NCBI GenBank assembly: GCA_963786975.1
Contig: CAWBBE010000010.1
Location: 455,826 to 519,825, forward strand
Source: Palsa-506 sp963786975
GTDB lineage: Bacteria; Actinomycetota; Actinomycetes; Streptosporangiales; Streptosporangiaceae
Reading direction: 5' to 3'
DNA: 64,000 bases
Below the pieces are notes generated by a model that was given only the letters and a program-made list of their open reading frames with translations, made no database searches and was not told the DNA's origin. Shown here piece by piece: positions 8,629 to 17,627 of this stretch (positions are counted from its first letter, which is position 1; every line of letters starts with the position of its first letter). A program made the translations under genes and the position numbers.

Positions 8629-8664
8629 AGCCGCCACCCGCAGATCTGCGGGTGGCGGCTCTTT
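8629..8664 (+). terminator. intrinsic terminator after the DUF4386 gene
   Basis: AGCCGCCACCCGC (8629-8641) pairs perfectly with GCGGGTGGCGGCT (8648-8660) around a six-base loop AGATCT, and CTTT follows. It is the best intrinsic terminator in the window and separates the left region from the eCIS locus. Confidence 0.85.
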
Positions 8665-9095
8665 CGCTGTTCTGGCGAACAGGCAGCGAGCGACCTCTTA
8701 GAACGAAGAAGCCCGTGGAGACCATGTCCCGTAAGCGGTTCGCCAGAGTTTTGCCGGGCTGGGCGGCGTGCGGGGTGGCTGGTTACCGTCCGCGTCGGCA
8801 GGGCGGGCTGCGCGGTGGTGGCGGCATGGCGGGCGGTTTGCGCGGTCTGGCTGCGGCATGGCGTGGCAGTGGCAGGGTACCGGCGACCTGCGCCGCCAGG
8901 TCCGCGGCAGCGACCCAGGGCCGTGACCGCAATGGCGCGCGGGGACGGCTGACGTGTGCTGGCCTCCGGCGGCGGGTCTTGCCCCGGCCGCCGGCCTGGC
9001 CCATTCTTGAGTGGTCGGCCGTCTGACCGGAGTGAGCCGGAGACTGAGATGGCCCGTGATGGCGGCCAGCCATCAGGTCGTTGGGGGCGTGCGAC
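8665..9095. other. 431-base stretch before the eCIS toxin, no gene recognised
   Basis: Several open frames exist because of GC bias, but none shows family motifs, and no RNA gene is visible. The promoter of the toxin gene should lie here; no confident -35/-10 pair is seen. A GGGGG run at 9083-9087 serves as the toxin's ribosome site. Confidence 0.45.
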
Positions 9096-12000
9096 GTGAC
9101 ACATCAGCGGGCCACACCGTACGCGGACCGCGCCGAACGGCAGCCCCAGCACGATGCCGGCCTGGCCGCTGCACCGCGGCGCGGAGCGGCGGCTTCCGTT
9201 CTCGCCCTGCAGCGAACGGCCGGGAACCACGCGGTCGGCTTGCTGCTGGGCCGGGCGGCTGGCCAGGGAACCGCGGTGCCCGCGCGCGGATCAGCGGCGC
9301 CCGCGCACGGATCAGGGGCCATGGTCTTCCGCAAGCGCGACTGCAGCTGCGACGGCTGTGGCGATGACCTGCAGCTGAGCGGGGTGGCTCCGGCCAGCGA
9401 CCCGCTGGAGCGGGAAGCTGATCAGGTTGCCGCCGAGGTGACCGGGAATCCTCCCGCAGCGGGCCAGCCGGGCGGCGACGATGCCGCGGCCGGAGCGGAC
9501 GAAGCGGACTACGAGCTGACCGCGGACCACGACCCCCTCGTCGTACAGCGCAAGGCGGCCGGGCCGGGTTCCGCCGGGCCTGCGCGCGGTGACGTGCTGA
9601 GCCAGATCCGGTCAGCCCGCCCGGGCGGCCGGGCCCTGCCCGCCGCGACCCGCGGCTACTTCGAGGGCCGCTTCGGCGCCGATTTCGGCCCGGTGCGCGT
9701 GCACGCCGACGAGCAGGCCGACCAGCTGAGCCGGTCGCTGGGGGCACAGGCATTCACTGTCGGCGCCGACATCTTCTTCCGGGCCGGGCACTACCAGCCC
9801 GGCACTCCGGCCGGCCAGAGCCTGCTCGCGCACGAGCTGACGCACACCGTGCAGCAGGGCGCGGACGGCCACCCGGGACCGGCCGCCGGCCGCGGTGCCG
9901 GCCCTGGTGCCGCCGGGATTCAGGGGCACGCCGACCGGCAGCCCGTCTCGCGAAGCCCGCTCGCCGTGCAACGCCAGCCCGCCCGCGCGAAGCCGGCCAG
10001 GGCGCCGGCTGAGACCGACATGATCGAGTTTTCCGTCGCCGTGCCCGCTGATGTCAAGACCATAGACGAGGTCTTCCGGCTATACGAGCAGGTCGCCTAC
10101 GGGCATGCGACGTATTCTTCGTGGGAATGCGGCGGCGGCAATTGTGACGTCGCCCGGCGGCGCGGCCGGACGGTAACGTTCTACGTCGCGCGGGGCAATC
10201 TCGAAGCGATCTCCGACCCGGATACGGAGGAGCGGAAAAAGAAAGCGGTAAAGGAGCTAGCCGGCAAGAGCGGCGCCGAAAAGGAAACGATCACCCGGGA
10301 GGTTGACAAGCGCTACGCGAAGCTGACTGGCGACAAGCCCGGGAAGAAGCTCGCCAAATCGGCCGAGGGCAAGAAGCGGACGTGGGAAAACGAGCTGGCC
10401 GAGGTGCTAGACGAGGGTACGAAACTCGAGGAGCTGCCGCCGGCCATCAAGACGCTCATGACCGGCAAGGGAAAGGTTTACTCGCCGAAGGACTACCAGC
10501 ATCTGCTGCGGATCGCGGACAAGTTGGCGAAGCTCAGCCCGGAAGACCTCGCGGCGTTCAAGCTCCTGGCCGTGCGGGCCACGGACAATGTCGATCTCTT
10601 CGAGAAATCGGTCGACATGTTCATCGCGCGGAAGGCCGAGCTCGTCAAGGCGCTGCAGGAACAGCAGCAGCAACAGCAGCAGAAGCAGCAGCCGGCCAAG
10701 GCCGACGACACCCTGCAGGCCGCATTCGACGAGAAATGGCGGGGCCTCGACGAGCAGGCCGTGGCCACCATGTCGGAGGGCGAGCGCTACGCCCTCGCCC
10801 GCCAGATGACCGCGGAGATGACCGCGGCCCAGCTCAAGTACATGAAGGATCACCCGGGCCAGACGCTGAAGGATTTCGCGAAGTCCGCGACCCTGCTCAA
10901 CACGCCGGAGACATTCAAGGGGATCGGCCAGGATCTGGCCGAGGCGGCGAACGGCGACGCCAACAGCTGGGCGCGGTGGGCGGCGGGCACCGGCGCGGGA
11001 TCGAAGCTGTCCGGCTGGCTGCTGGCCGTGGCCGGCGTCATCTATGTTGCGTCGTGGCTGACCGGGGTCGGCGAACTGGCCACGATCGCGGCGGCCGCGG
11101 AGGTACTGCTCGCCTCGACGCTGACCCTGTCGGCGGTCGAGGCCGAGCTGCGCATCAAGGCCGCGTCGCAGGCGACGGACCCGGCCGAGTTCAAGCGGAA
11201 CGTCCAGGCCGCGGCGGCCGCGGAGGCCAACATCATCGTCTCGGTGGCGTCGATCGCGGTCGCCGCCGCGCTGCATTTCGTGGCCAAGGCCGCGTTCCCG
11301 AAAACCATGCAGAACATCTCCCGGTCACTGGCCAGCTTCCGGGAGCGGATCCGGCTGAAGGGGTCGGTCTACGCGCTGAAGCCGTCCATCGTCAGCGAGA
11401 TGGGCGCCCGCCGGGCCGAGCTGATCAGCACGTGCGATGCGGCGAAGGCGCAGGCCACGGCACTGTCGAAGGAAGTCGCCGGCCTGAGCATGGATCAGTT
11501 CGTCGACCGGCTGGAGTCGGGCAACGGGGACTTGCTCGACCAGACCAAGGCGCCGGAGGAGCAGCGTGTCGACTACCGTGCGCTGACCAAGTTCAAGGAA
11601 GGCCGCGACGCTATCGCGGAATACCAGCAGAAGCTGGCTGACTCGCTGGCCAGCGACGTGCCCAGCCAGATCGACAGCCTGCAGCAGAACTACGTCGCCA
11701 GGATCGATGAGTTCCTGGCGGAGGTCGACGTCGCGCTGACCCACGAGGAACTGGGTACCGCCGTCGACAAACTCGAGCCGGTGCTCACCGAGCAGCGCAT
11801 GAAGGACTTCATGCGCGGCCAGCAGGACCAGCTCACCAGGCAGAAGCTGGCCGAGGCCCAGGCGGCCATGCAGCAGAAAGGCCTCCGGCTGCAGCAGGAG
11901 AACGCCGCCCAGCAGGCGTCGCAGCCCCCGGCCCAGCCGCCTGCGGGCCGGTCGGCGGCGGCCCGGCCGCCCGCAGCAACCCAGCCTGCGCGGACTCCGC

Positions 12001-13298
12001 CCGCGCCGACGCGACCGGCCCGAACTCAGCCTGCGGCCGCCGAGCCGAAGCCCGCCGAGCCGAAGCCCGCCGAGCCAAGGGCTGCGGAACCGAAGGCGGC
12101 CCAGCCGGTCTCTGCCGGGCCGCTGCCCGATCAGCCGAAAACGGATCAGCCGGGGCCCGCGCCCGCGGCCCCGGATCAGCCGAAAGCGGATCAGCCGGGG
12201 CAGGCGCCCGCGGCGCCGGAGCAGCCGAAGGCGGCCGAGCCGGTGCCTGCCGGGCCAGCGCCGGATCAGCCGAAAGCGGATCAGCCGGGGCAGGCGCCCG
12301 CGGCGCCGGAGCAGCCGAAGGCGGCCGAGCCGGTGCCTGCCGGGCCAGCGCCGGAGCAGCCGAAAGCGGATCAGCCGGGGCCAGATCTGGCCAAGCCGGC
12401 CGAGCCAGCGCCGGCCGAGCCAGCGCCGGCTGCGCCGAAATCCGCCGAGCCGAAGCCAGCTGAGCCTGTTACCGATCCCAATGCTCAGCCGGTGACCGAC
12501 CCGGACGCGAAACCCGCTCCGGCCGAGGCAGCCTCCGAGGCGATCAAGGCCGAGCTGAATTCGAAGATCGAGGCAACCGAGACCGAGTTGTCCGCCGCGC
12601 GAGAGGTACGGGGGAAGCTCAGTGAGCTCAACAAGAAAGCCCTGGCCCAGCACGATCTCGTCTCGCGGCTCGATCGAGAACTGCAGCGGACATCTGACCC
12701 GGCGAAGAAGGCCGAGCTGAACAAGCTCAGAAATGCAGCCCTCAAGGATCGGGCTGCCGCTGGCGACGAGCTCAAGGCCTACCGCAAGCAGCACGACATA
12801 GAGAAGGACTCGGACCTGGATGCCCAGATATCTGGGCTCGTAGCCGACCTGGACGGGCTGAAAGATGCGCTCAACCCCAAGCCTTCGGTTGGTGTCGACG
12901 AGACTCAGCCACTGGGCGGCCGCTGGTACGACGTGCCGACGCAGGGCGGCGAAGTGAACCATATGCCGGCCGACGCGGCGAATCCGCACCTGAGCTTCGG
13001 CAAGGGCCCGAGCATCCGGATGGATATCCTGGATCACTACCGCACGAATAGCTGGGGAAGCTCCAAGGCTGCGCAAGCCTGGCGTGCGCGGCAGGCGAGC
13101 CTGATATCGCAGGGGAAGTTCCTGGACGCACTCGCCATGGATATAGTAGACGTACGCGGGAAAACCGGGGCCAAGTACGAGAAGGGAATCCAGCAAATGC
13201 TCGACTATGTCGAGAGGAGCCCGGAGGTAAGGGCACTGAGTAAGAATTCGACATTGAAGGTTTCGGATCTGCGAGTTCCTTCTGGTACGGCACAGTGA
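9096..13298 (+). CDS. large eCIS-core (DUF4157) toxin with C-terminal nuclease-like domain
   Basis: The likely start is GTG 9096, eight bases after GGGGG, giving 1400 residues. Near residue 39 is the LQRTAGNHAV motif, and near 103 LEREADQVA, both typical of eCIS-associated DUF4157 proteins. The eCIS core spans about 183-255 and ends with a zinc-protease-like HELTH motif at 246-250. A glutamine run lies near 523, hydrophobic helices at about 625-735, a Pro/Ala/Lys linker with repeats at about 935-1130, and a coiled coil at about 1150-1260. The final 135 residues contain NHMPAD (His1289) and DHYRTNSWGSS (His1314), as in C-terminal domains of polymorphic toxins with HNH/EndoVII-like folds; nuclease activity is inferred. 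It is probably a payload of the injection system encoded downstream. Confidence 0.75.
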   Translation: MTHQRATPYADRAERQPQHDAGLAAAPRRGAAASVLALQRTAGNHAVGLLLGRAAGQGTAVPARGSAAPAHGSGAMVFRKRDCSCDGCGDDLQLSGVAPASDPLEREADQVAAEVTGNPPAAGQPGGDDAAAGADEADYELTADHDPLVVQRKAAGPGSAGPARGDVLSQIRSARPGGRALPAATRGYFEGRFGADFGPVRVHADEQADQLSRSLGAQAFTVGADIFFRAGHYQPGTPAGQSLLAHELTHTVQQGADGHPGPAAGRGAGPGAAGIQGHADRQPVSRSPLAVQRQPARAKPARAPAETDMIEFSVAVPADVKTIDEVFRLYEQVAYGHATYSSWECGGGNCDVARRRGRTVTFYVARGNLEAISDPDTEERKKKAVKELAGKSGAEKETITREVDKRYAKLTGDKPGKKLAKSAEGKKRTWENELAEVLDEGTKLEELPPAIKTLMTGKGKVYSPKDYQHLLRIADKLAKLSPEDLAAFKLLAVRATDNVDLFEKSVDMFIARKAELVKALQEQQQQQQQKQQPAKADDTLQAAFDEKWRGLDEQAVATMSEGERYALARQMTAEMTAAQLKYMKDHPGQTLKDFAKSATLLNTPETFKGIGQDLAEAANGDANSWARWAAGTGAGSKLSGWLLAVAGVIYVASWLTGVGELATIAAAAEVLLASTLTLSAVEAELRIKAASQATDPAEFKRNVQAAAAAEANIIVSVASIAVAAALHFVAKAAFPKTMQNISRSLASFRERIRLKGSVYALKPSIVSEMGARRAELISTCDAAKAQATALSKEVAGLSMDQFVDRLESGNGDLLDQTKAPEEQRVDYRALTKFKEGRDAIAEYQQKLADSLASDVPSQIDSLQQNYVARIDEFLAEVDVALTHEELGTAVDKLEPVLTEQRMKDFMRGQQDQLTRQKLAEAQAAMQQKGLRLQQENAAQQASQPPAQPPAGRSAAARPPAATQPARTPPAPTRPARTQPAAAEPKPAEPKPAEPRAAEPKAAQPVSAGPLPDQPKTDQPGPAPAAPDQPKADQPGQAPAAPEQPKAAEPVPAGPAPDQPKADQPGQAPAAPEQPKAAEPVPAGPAPEQPKADQPGPDLAKPAEPAPAEPAPAAPKSAEPKPAEPVTDPNAQPVTDPDAKPAPAEAASEAIKAELNSKIEATETELSAAREVRGKLSELNKKALAQHDLVSRLDRELQRTSDPAKKAELNKLRNAALKDRAAAGDELKAYRKQHDIEKDSDLDAQISGLVADLDGLKDALNPKPSVGVDETQPLGGRWYDVPTQGGEVNHMPADAANPHLSFGKGPSIRMDILDHYRTNSWGSSKAAQAWRARQASLISQGKFLDALAMDIVDVRGKTGAKYEKGIQQMLDYVERSPEVRALSKNSTLKVSDLRVPSGTAQ
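12174..12353 (+). repeat. perfect 90-bp tandem duplication in the toxin linker
   Basis: Copies 12174-12263 and 12264-12353 are identical. Each encodes a 30-residue Pro/Ala/Lys/Gln segment starting DQPKADQPGQAP. A diverged partial copy continues to about 12380. Being in frame, it lengthens the linker between the translocation part and the toxin tip. Confidence 0.85.
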
Positions 13299-13714
13299 AC
13301 TTCGTTATCCAGCCGTATGCCGGAGCAGGCCCGGTCCGCCTGGGCTGTTCCGTCGACGAGGCCGAGGCGGCGCTCGGGCAGCGAAGCATCGCGGTCGACA
13401 AAGGCGGCGACCGGCCGACGGCGACCTTTCCCGAACTCGGCGTCCACGTGCACATCGGCGCCGACGGCCACTGCGACGCCATCGAATTCATGCAGCCTGC
13501 TACGCCGATCCTGGACGGCCAGCCGCTTCTTGGCCCGCCGTTCGCCGAGGTCCTCGATCACCTGACTACGCTGGACCCGGACCTTGCGACTGATCCGGCT
13601 GGAGCGACATCCGAATTGCTGGGCGTCGGCCTCTACGCGCCGCGGGCAGTCCAGGATCCGCAGTGGCCGGCCGAGGGCGTGATCGTGTTCGTGCGTGGCT
13701 ACTACCGGGTGTGA
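13295..13714 (+). CDS. candidate immunity protein for the eCIS toxin
   Basis: A GTG start at 13295 overlaps the toxin stop by four bases, so the two genes are translationally coupled. The product is 139 residues, acidic, with no signal peptide or membrane segment. Alternating beta and helical stretches include RLGCSVDEAEAALG near the N terminus and GVIVFVRGYYRV at the end. I do not recognise the family with confidence. The position immediately after a polymorphic-type toxin, the size and the acidity are what a cognate immunity protein would show. Function is inferred from context only. Confidence 0.55.
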   Translation: MNFVIQPYAGAGPVRLGCSVDEAEAALGQRSIAVDKGGDRPTATFPELGVHVHIGADGHCDAIEFMQPATPILDGQPLLGPPFAEVLDHLTTLDPDLATDPAGATSELLGVGLYAPRAVQDPQWPAEGVIVFVRGYYRV

Positions 13715-13799
13715 CCTGATGGCGAAGCAACCGAGAGCAGGCTCGGCCTCAGCGCATACCAGCAATCAGGTCACAGCGACTCCAGGGGCTGGGTGAACG

Positions 13800-14153
13800 G
13801 TGCCGGGCAGGAACGTGGCTGGCGAGGGTGACGTCTCCGCGACCCCCGGGAACGTGCCCTTCACCGGCGCGCAGAGCGGGACATGGACGGCAGGCTCGGT
13901 CTCCGTGACCGCTCACCCCGATCTCGGGGTGGCCGGAGCGGCCGCGATCTCCCAGGCCAGCTGCGTGTTCTCGTTTGCCGGCGTGAACAGCGGCGGAACA
14001 GCGGTGACCGGGCAGGAGACCGTCACCCTGGCGGCCGGGGTGACAAAACTGCACGATGACCAGACTTCCGTGCTGGTGGACGGCGACCACGCCGTCGGCA
14101 TGTTCGGCAACAAGCTCCTGGCGTCTTCCGCGCGGAAGCTGACGACGGCCTGA
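13800..14153 (+). CDS. small beta-rich protein between toxin and eCIS operon
   Basis: The 117-residue product starts at GTG 13800 and is rich in Gly, Val, Thr and Ser. It has regular short beta segments such as GTWTAGSVSVTAHPDLGV, one Cys in ASCVFSF, and LVDGDHAVGMFGN near the end. There is no signal peptide. The pattern vaguely recalls small PAAR-like or spike-cap proteins that eCIS loci usually carry, and no other PAAR gene is seen in this locus. That assignment is a guess. It could equally be a second cargo or accessory protein. Confidence 0.45.
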   Translation: MPGRNVAGEGDVSATPGNVPFTGAQSGTWTAGSVSVTAHPDLGVAGAAAISQASCVFSFAGVNSGGTAVTGQETVTLAAGVTKLHDDQTSVLVDGDHAVGMFGNKLLASSARKLTTA

Positions 14154-14449
14154 CGGCCCAGTCTCCGCTGCGCAGCCGCTGACTCTACCGCTCGGGTGCC
14201 TGATTCGATATCCTCATCCCCTGACGGTTGCTGGACGGGGGGCCCGGATGATCCAGCCGGGGGGATCGCCAATATCTCTTCGCCAGCTAAAGCGTGCGCT
14301 GCTGGAATGCATTTCCGTTCTTACTGGCAGAGCCGCCATTTTAGCGACAGCGTCGCTATCCCAGGCTATTGACTTTGTGAATTGCATGGCCGCGGTAACG
14401 TGACGGCTTAGCTCAATGGCTGCATCGCCATAGGAGGGAGGAGCCCGCC
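14154..14449 (+). promoter_or_regulatory. 296-base leader of the eCIS operon
   Basis: No gene is present. The stretch around 14270-14410 is clearly AT-richer than its surroundings, as promoters in actinomycetes often are. TTGACT at 14369-14374 and TAACGT at 14396-14401 are box-like but 21 bases apart, which is too wide for a standard promoter. A strong GGAGGGAGGAG ribosome site precedes the ATPase start. The operon promoter probably lies here, but the exact boxes are uncertain. Confidence 0.35.
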
Positions 14450-16768
14450 ATGAGTCACGGTGCACCTGGCGCACTGACCGGGCGGGGCAGCCCGGGCAGC
14501 CAGCCGGGCACGTCGGCGGCTGCGCCGGGCACCGCGGGCCAGGCGGGCCACCGCGCCAGTCCTGAGCTGGCGGCAGGCAGCGCTGACGGATCACCGCGGC
14601 CGCCCTGGACGGCCGCCAAGACCAGGTCCTCCCGGCCGCGGTCAGCCGCGCTGGGGTTCGCGTTCCAGCGCCTGGACGCGATGCTCGCCCGCGCGCTGCC
14701 GCAGGCCCGCGAGCGGTTCGGGACCGCAGCGCCAGCCGATGCCTTCCGCGGGCTTTACGTCAGTGCCGACCAGGCGGCAGCCTCGCTCGACGGGCCGCCC
14801 GGGCTTCCGTTACTGAATGGCGCGCCGCCGGGCCCTTCGGCCCAGCCGGCCATGCCGGGCTGGGATCAGGTGACCGCCGGCCATCCCGGCTGGCGGTGGC
14901 TGCGGGACAGTTACGGCCTGACCGGCCAGGAACTTGATGTCGTCCTCATCGGCCTCGCGCCAGAAGCTGATCTGCGCTATGAGCGCCTGTACGGCTACCT
15001 GCAAGACGACGTCACGCGCCGGCGTCCAACCGCCAGCCTGGCGCTGGACCTGATCACCGCCACCGCGGCCGAGAAAGTTGCCGCGCGCGGTCTCTTCAGT
15101 GCCGACGCGCTGCTGATCAGTGAGCGCGTGCTGCGGCTGGTGCCTGATCCGCAGGTGGCTGAGCCGCCGCTGCTCGCACACGTCATCGCGCTTGACGAGC
15201 AGGTCGTCGACGTGCTGCTGCGCCAAGGCGGGCTCGACCGCAGGCTGGCGCGGCAGTGCCGGCTGGCCAGCCCGCCCGCCGGGCGCTGGCCGGACGTCCC
15301 GCTGCCAGCGGCCGAACGTGACCGGCTGCTGGCTGCTGCGCACGCCAGCAGCGGACGTCATCCCCTCCGCCTGCATTTTCACTGCCCCGGCGACTCGCCG
15401 CAGCTGGCCACGGCCGAGGCGCTGGCCGGCCAGCTGCAGGCACCGTTGCTCGTGCTGGACCTGGCCTGCCTGCCAGCCGAGGCCGGCCAGGCGGACGAGG
15501 TGCTGTTCCGGGCGGTCAGGGAAGCCTCGCTGCACGGCGCCGTGCTGTACCTCGACAACCTGGACATGCTGCCGGAGCAGGGGCCCGTCCGCCCGGCGCT
15601 CGCCAGCCGGCTGTCCGGCCACGACGGAATCGTCATCCTGGCCGGCCAGAAGGCCTGGGTGCCACTGGGCGGCCCGGCGCTCGGCGTCGTCGAGGTGTCG
15701 TTCATGCGGCCGGATTTCGAAGTCCGGCGCCGCGCCTGGGCGACCTTCCTGGCCAGCGAGGGCATTACGTCGCCATCCGGCCTGGCCGAGGTCCTCGCCG
15801 ACCGGTTCCGCTGCGGGCCGGGCCAGATCGCCGACGCCGTGGCGACCGCGGCCGCCGCCGGACGGGTATCGGGAAGTGAGCCCGCACAGGCGGCCCTGTT
15901 CGCCGCCGCCCGCGGGCAGACGTCGCACCTGCTGGCCGGGCTGGCCGGCCAGATCGAGCCGGCCTACGGCTGGGCGGACGTCGTGCTGCCTGCCGACTCC
16001 CTGGCCCAGCTGCACGAGCTCTGCCAGCGGGTGACCCTGCGCCAGAAGGTCTGGCGGGACTGGGGGTTCGACGCCAAGCTCTCGCAGGGTAAGGGCACGG
16101 TAGCCCTGTTCACCGGACCGCCGGGGACGGGCAAGACGATGGCGGCCGAGGTCGTCGCGCGGGATCTGGGCCTCGACCTGTTCAAGATCGACCTGTCCAC
16201 CATGGTCAGCAAGTACATCGGGGAGACCGAGAAGAATCTTGAGCGTATCTTCGCGGCGGCGGCCGGCGCGGATGCCATCTTGATGTTCGACGAGGCGGAC
16301 GCGCTTTTCGGGAAGCGGTCCGATGTCCGTGACGCGCATGACCGATACGCCAATATCGAGGTCTCCTATCTCCTGCAGCGCATAGAGCAGTACGACGGGA
16401 TCGCGATCCTGGCCACGAACCTGCGCGAGCACCTGGACGCCGCCTTCACCCGCCGGCTGCAGTTCATCATCGACTTCCCGTTTCCCGGCGAGGGGGAGCG
16501 GCAGCGGATCTGGCAGATCTGCCTGCCGGCTGGCGCGCCGCGGGACACCGGAATCGACTTCGAGCGGCTGGGCCAGTTCAGGCTTTCCGGCGGCAACATC
16601 AGGAACGTCGTGCTGCACGCGGCCTTCCTCGCGGCCGCGCAGGAGCGCCCGATCGGCATGGCCGACATGCTCCAGGCCGTCCGGCGCGAGCTCCACAAGA
16701 TGGGCAAGGTCACGTCGGAAGCCGAGCTGGGGATGGACGAGCTGAGCGCCGAGGCGGCAGCCGAATGA
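14450..16768 (+). CDS. eCIS AAA+ ATPase
   Basis: The 772-residue protein has a Pro/Ala/Gly-rich N terminus, a middle helical region and a C-terminal AAA+ domain. The Walker A motif GPPGTGKT is at 556-563, and Walker B (ILMFDEADAL) has Asp614 and Glu615. Sensor and arginine-finger regions follow (AILATNLREHLDAAFTRRLQ). This matches the ATPase found in nearly all eCIS loci (Afp15-like). Its role is in assembly or in releasing and loading parts, rather than in powering contraction itself. It is the first gene of a same-strand run that continues to 36916. Confidence 0.88.
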   Translation: MSHGAPGALTGRGSPGSQPGTSAAAPGTAGQAGHRASPELAAGSADGSPRPPWTAAKTRSSRPRSAALGFAFQRLDAMLARALPQARERFGTAAPADAFRGLYVSADQAAASLDGPPGLPLLNGAPPGPSAQPAMPGWDQVTAGHPGWRWLRDSYGLTGQELDVVLIGLAPEADLRYERLYGYLQDDVTRRRPTASLALDLITATAAEKVAARGLFSADALLISERVLRLVPDPQVAEPPLLAHVIALDEQVVDVLLRQGGLDRRLARQCRLASPPAGRWPDVPLPAAERDRLLAAAHASSGRHPLRLHFHCPGDSPQLATAEALAGQLQAPLLVLDLACLPAEAGQADEVLFRAVREASLHGAVLYLDNLDMLPEQGPVRPALASRLSGHDGIVILAGQKAWVPLGGPALGVVEVSFMRPDFEVRRRAWATFLASEGITSPSGLAEVLADRFRCGPGQIADAVATAAAAGRVSGSEPAQAALFAAARGQTSHLLAGLAGQIEPAYGWADVVLPADSLAQLHELCQRVTLRQKVWRDWGFDAKLSQGKGTVALFTGPPGTGKTMAAEVVARDLGLDLFKIDLSTMVSKYIGETEKNLERIFAAAAGADAILMFDEADALFGKRSDVRDAHDRYANIEVSYLLQRIEQYDGIAILATNLREHLDAAFTRRLQFIIDFPFPGEGERQRIWQICLPAGAPRDTGIDFERLGQFRLSGGNIRNVVLHAAFLAAAQERPIGMADMLQAVRRELHKMGKVTSEAELGMDELSAEAAAE

Positions 16769-16777
16769 GGACTCCGC

Positions 16778-17602
16778 ATGTTCGATGATCTCGACGCGAC
16801 CCTGAAGGCCATGCTCGCCGACCCTGCGGGGCCCGCTGACCTGCGCAATGCCGATGTCGCTTTCGACACGCCGGACAAGGACTACCAGCCGGCCCAGGCC
16901 ACAGTGAACCTGTTCCTGCATGAGATCGCGGAGAACCGCGCGCTCCGCGACGAGGCGCGGGTGATCGAGCGCACCGGCAACACCTATACGAGCCGGCTGC
17001 CGTCGCTGCGGCTGGACTGCAGCTACCTGGTCACCGCCTGGTCGGCGCAGTCGGCCGGGCTGAAGGCGCAGGAAGAACACCACCTGCTCGGCCTCGCGCT
17101 GATCTGGCTGAGCGGCTTCCCCGTCATCGATGACCGCTTCCTGCAGGGCACGCTGAACAACCCGCCGCAGCCTTACCCGCTGTCCACGGTCGTGGCCCAG
17201 ACCAACGAGGGCCAGCCCATGGGGCATTTCTGGAGCGCACTCGGGGTGTCACCCAAGCCCGCCTTCTCGCTGACCGTGACCATCGCGGTCGATCCCTCGG
17301 CTCAGGTCGAGCAGCTGGGGGTGGTCGAGGCGATCGACATCCAGAGCACGTCGCTGCAGTATCCGTCGCTGGCCGGCCGGGTTCTGGACAACGCGCTCAC
17401 GCCGGTACCCGGGGCCACGGTGACGGTGGCCGAGAACGGCGATCAGCAGACTTCCGGCCCGGATGGCCGGTTCGCTTTCGCCGGCCTCGCGTTCGGCGCC
17501 TACACCCTGGCCGTTCAGGTGACCGGCCAGCCAGCCCAGCAGCAGCCCGTGACCTATGCAGCTGACAGCCAGATCCACAACGTGATCCTGCCGGGGTCCT
17601 GA
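16778..17602 (+). CDS. DUF4255 tail-terminator protein with added carboxypeptidase-like domain
   Basis: Residues 1-185 match the DUF4255 family, the eCIS cap (Afp16-like) that ends the inner tube and sheath: MFDDLDATLKAML, NLFLHEIAENRALRD and a beta-rich second half. Residues about 190-274 form a separate carboxypeptidase regulatory-like beta-sandwich (AGRVLDNALTPVPGATVTV, GPDGRFAFAGLAFG). That extra domain may decorate the distal end of the particle. The gene starts nine bases after the ATPase stop. Confidence 0.82.
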   Translation: MFDDLDATLKAMLADPAGPADLRNADVAFDTPDKDYQPAQATVNLFLHEIAENRALRDEARVIERTGNTYTSRLPSLRLDCSYLVTAWSAQSAGLKAQEEHHLLGLALIWLSGFPVIDDRFLQGTLNNPPQPYPLSTVVAQTNEGQPMGHFWSALGVSPKPAFSLTVTIAVDPSAQVEQLGVVEAIDIQSTSLQYPSLAGRVLDNALTPVPGATVTVAENGDQQTSGPDGRFAFAGLAFGAYTLAVQVTGQPAQQQPVTYAADSQIHNVILPGS

Positions 17603-17627
17603 CCACCCGGCGGGCGAGGAGGAGACG

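Noticed and set aside
10655..10692. CAG-type microsatellite
   Set aside because: It encodes an in-frame glutamine run inside the toxin; no sign of a separate function.
14369..14401. TTGACT and TAACGT as a definite promoter for the eCIS operon
   Set aside because: The 21-base spacing is wrong for a standard sigma-70-type promoter, so it is only noted as a possible region.
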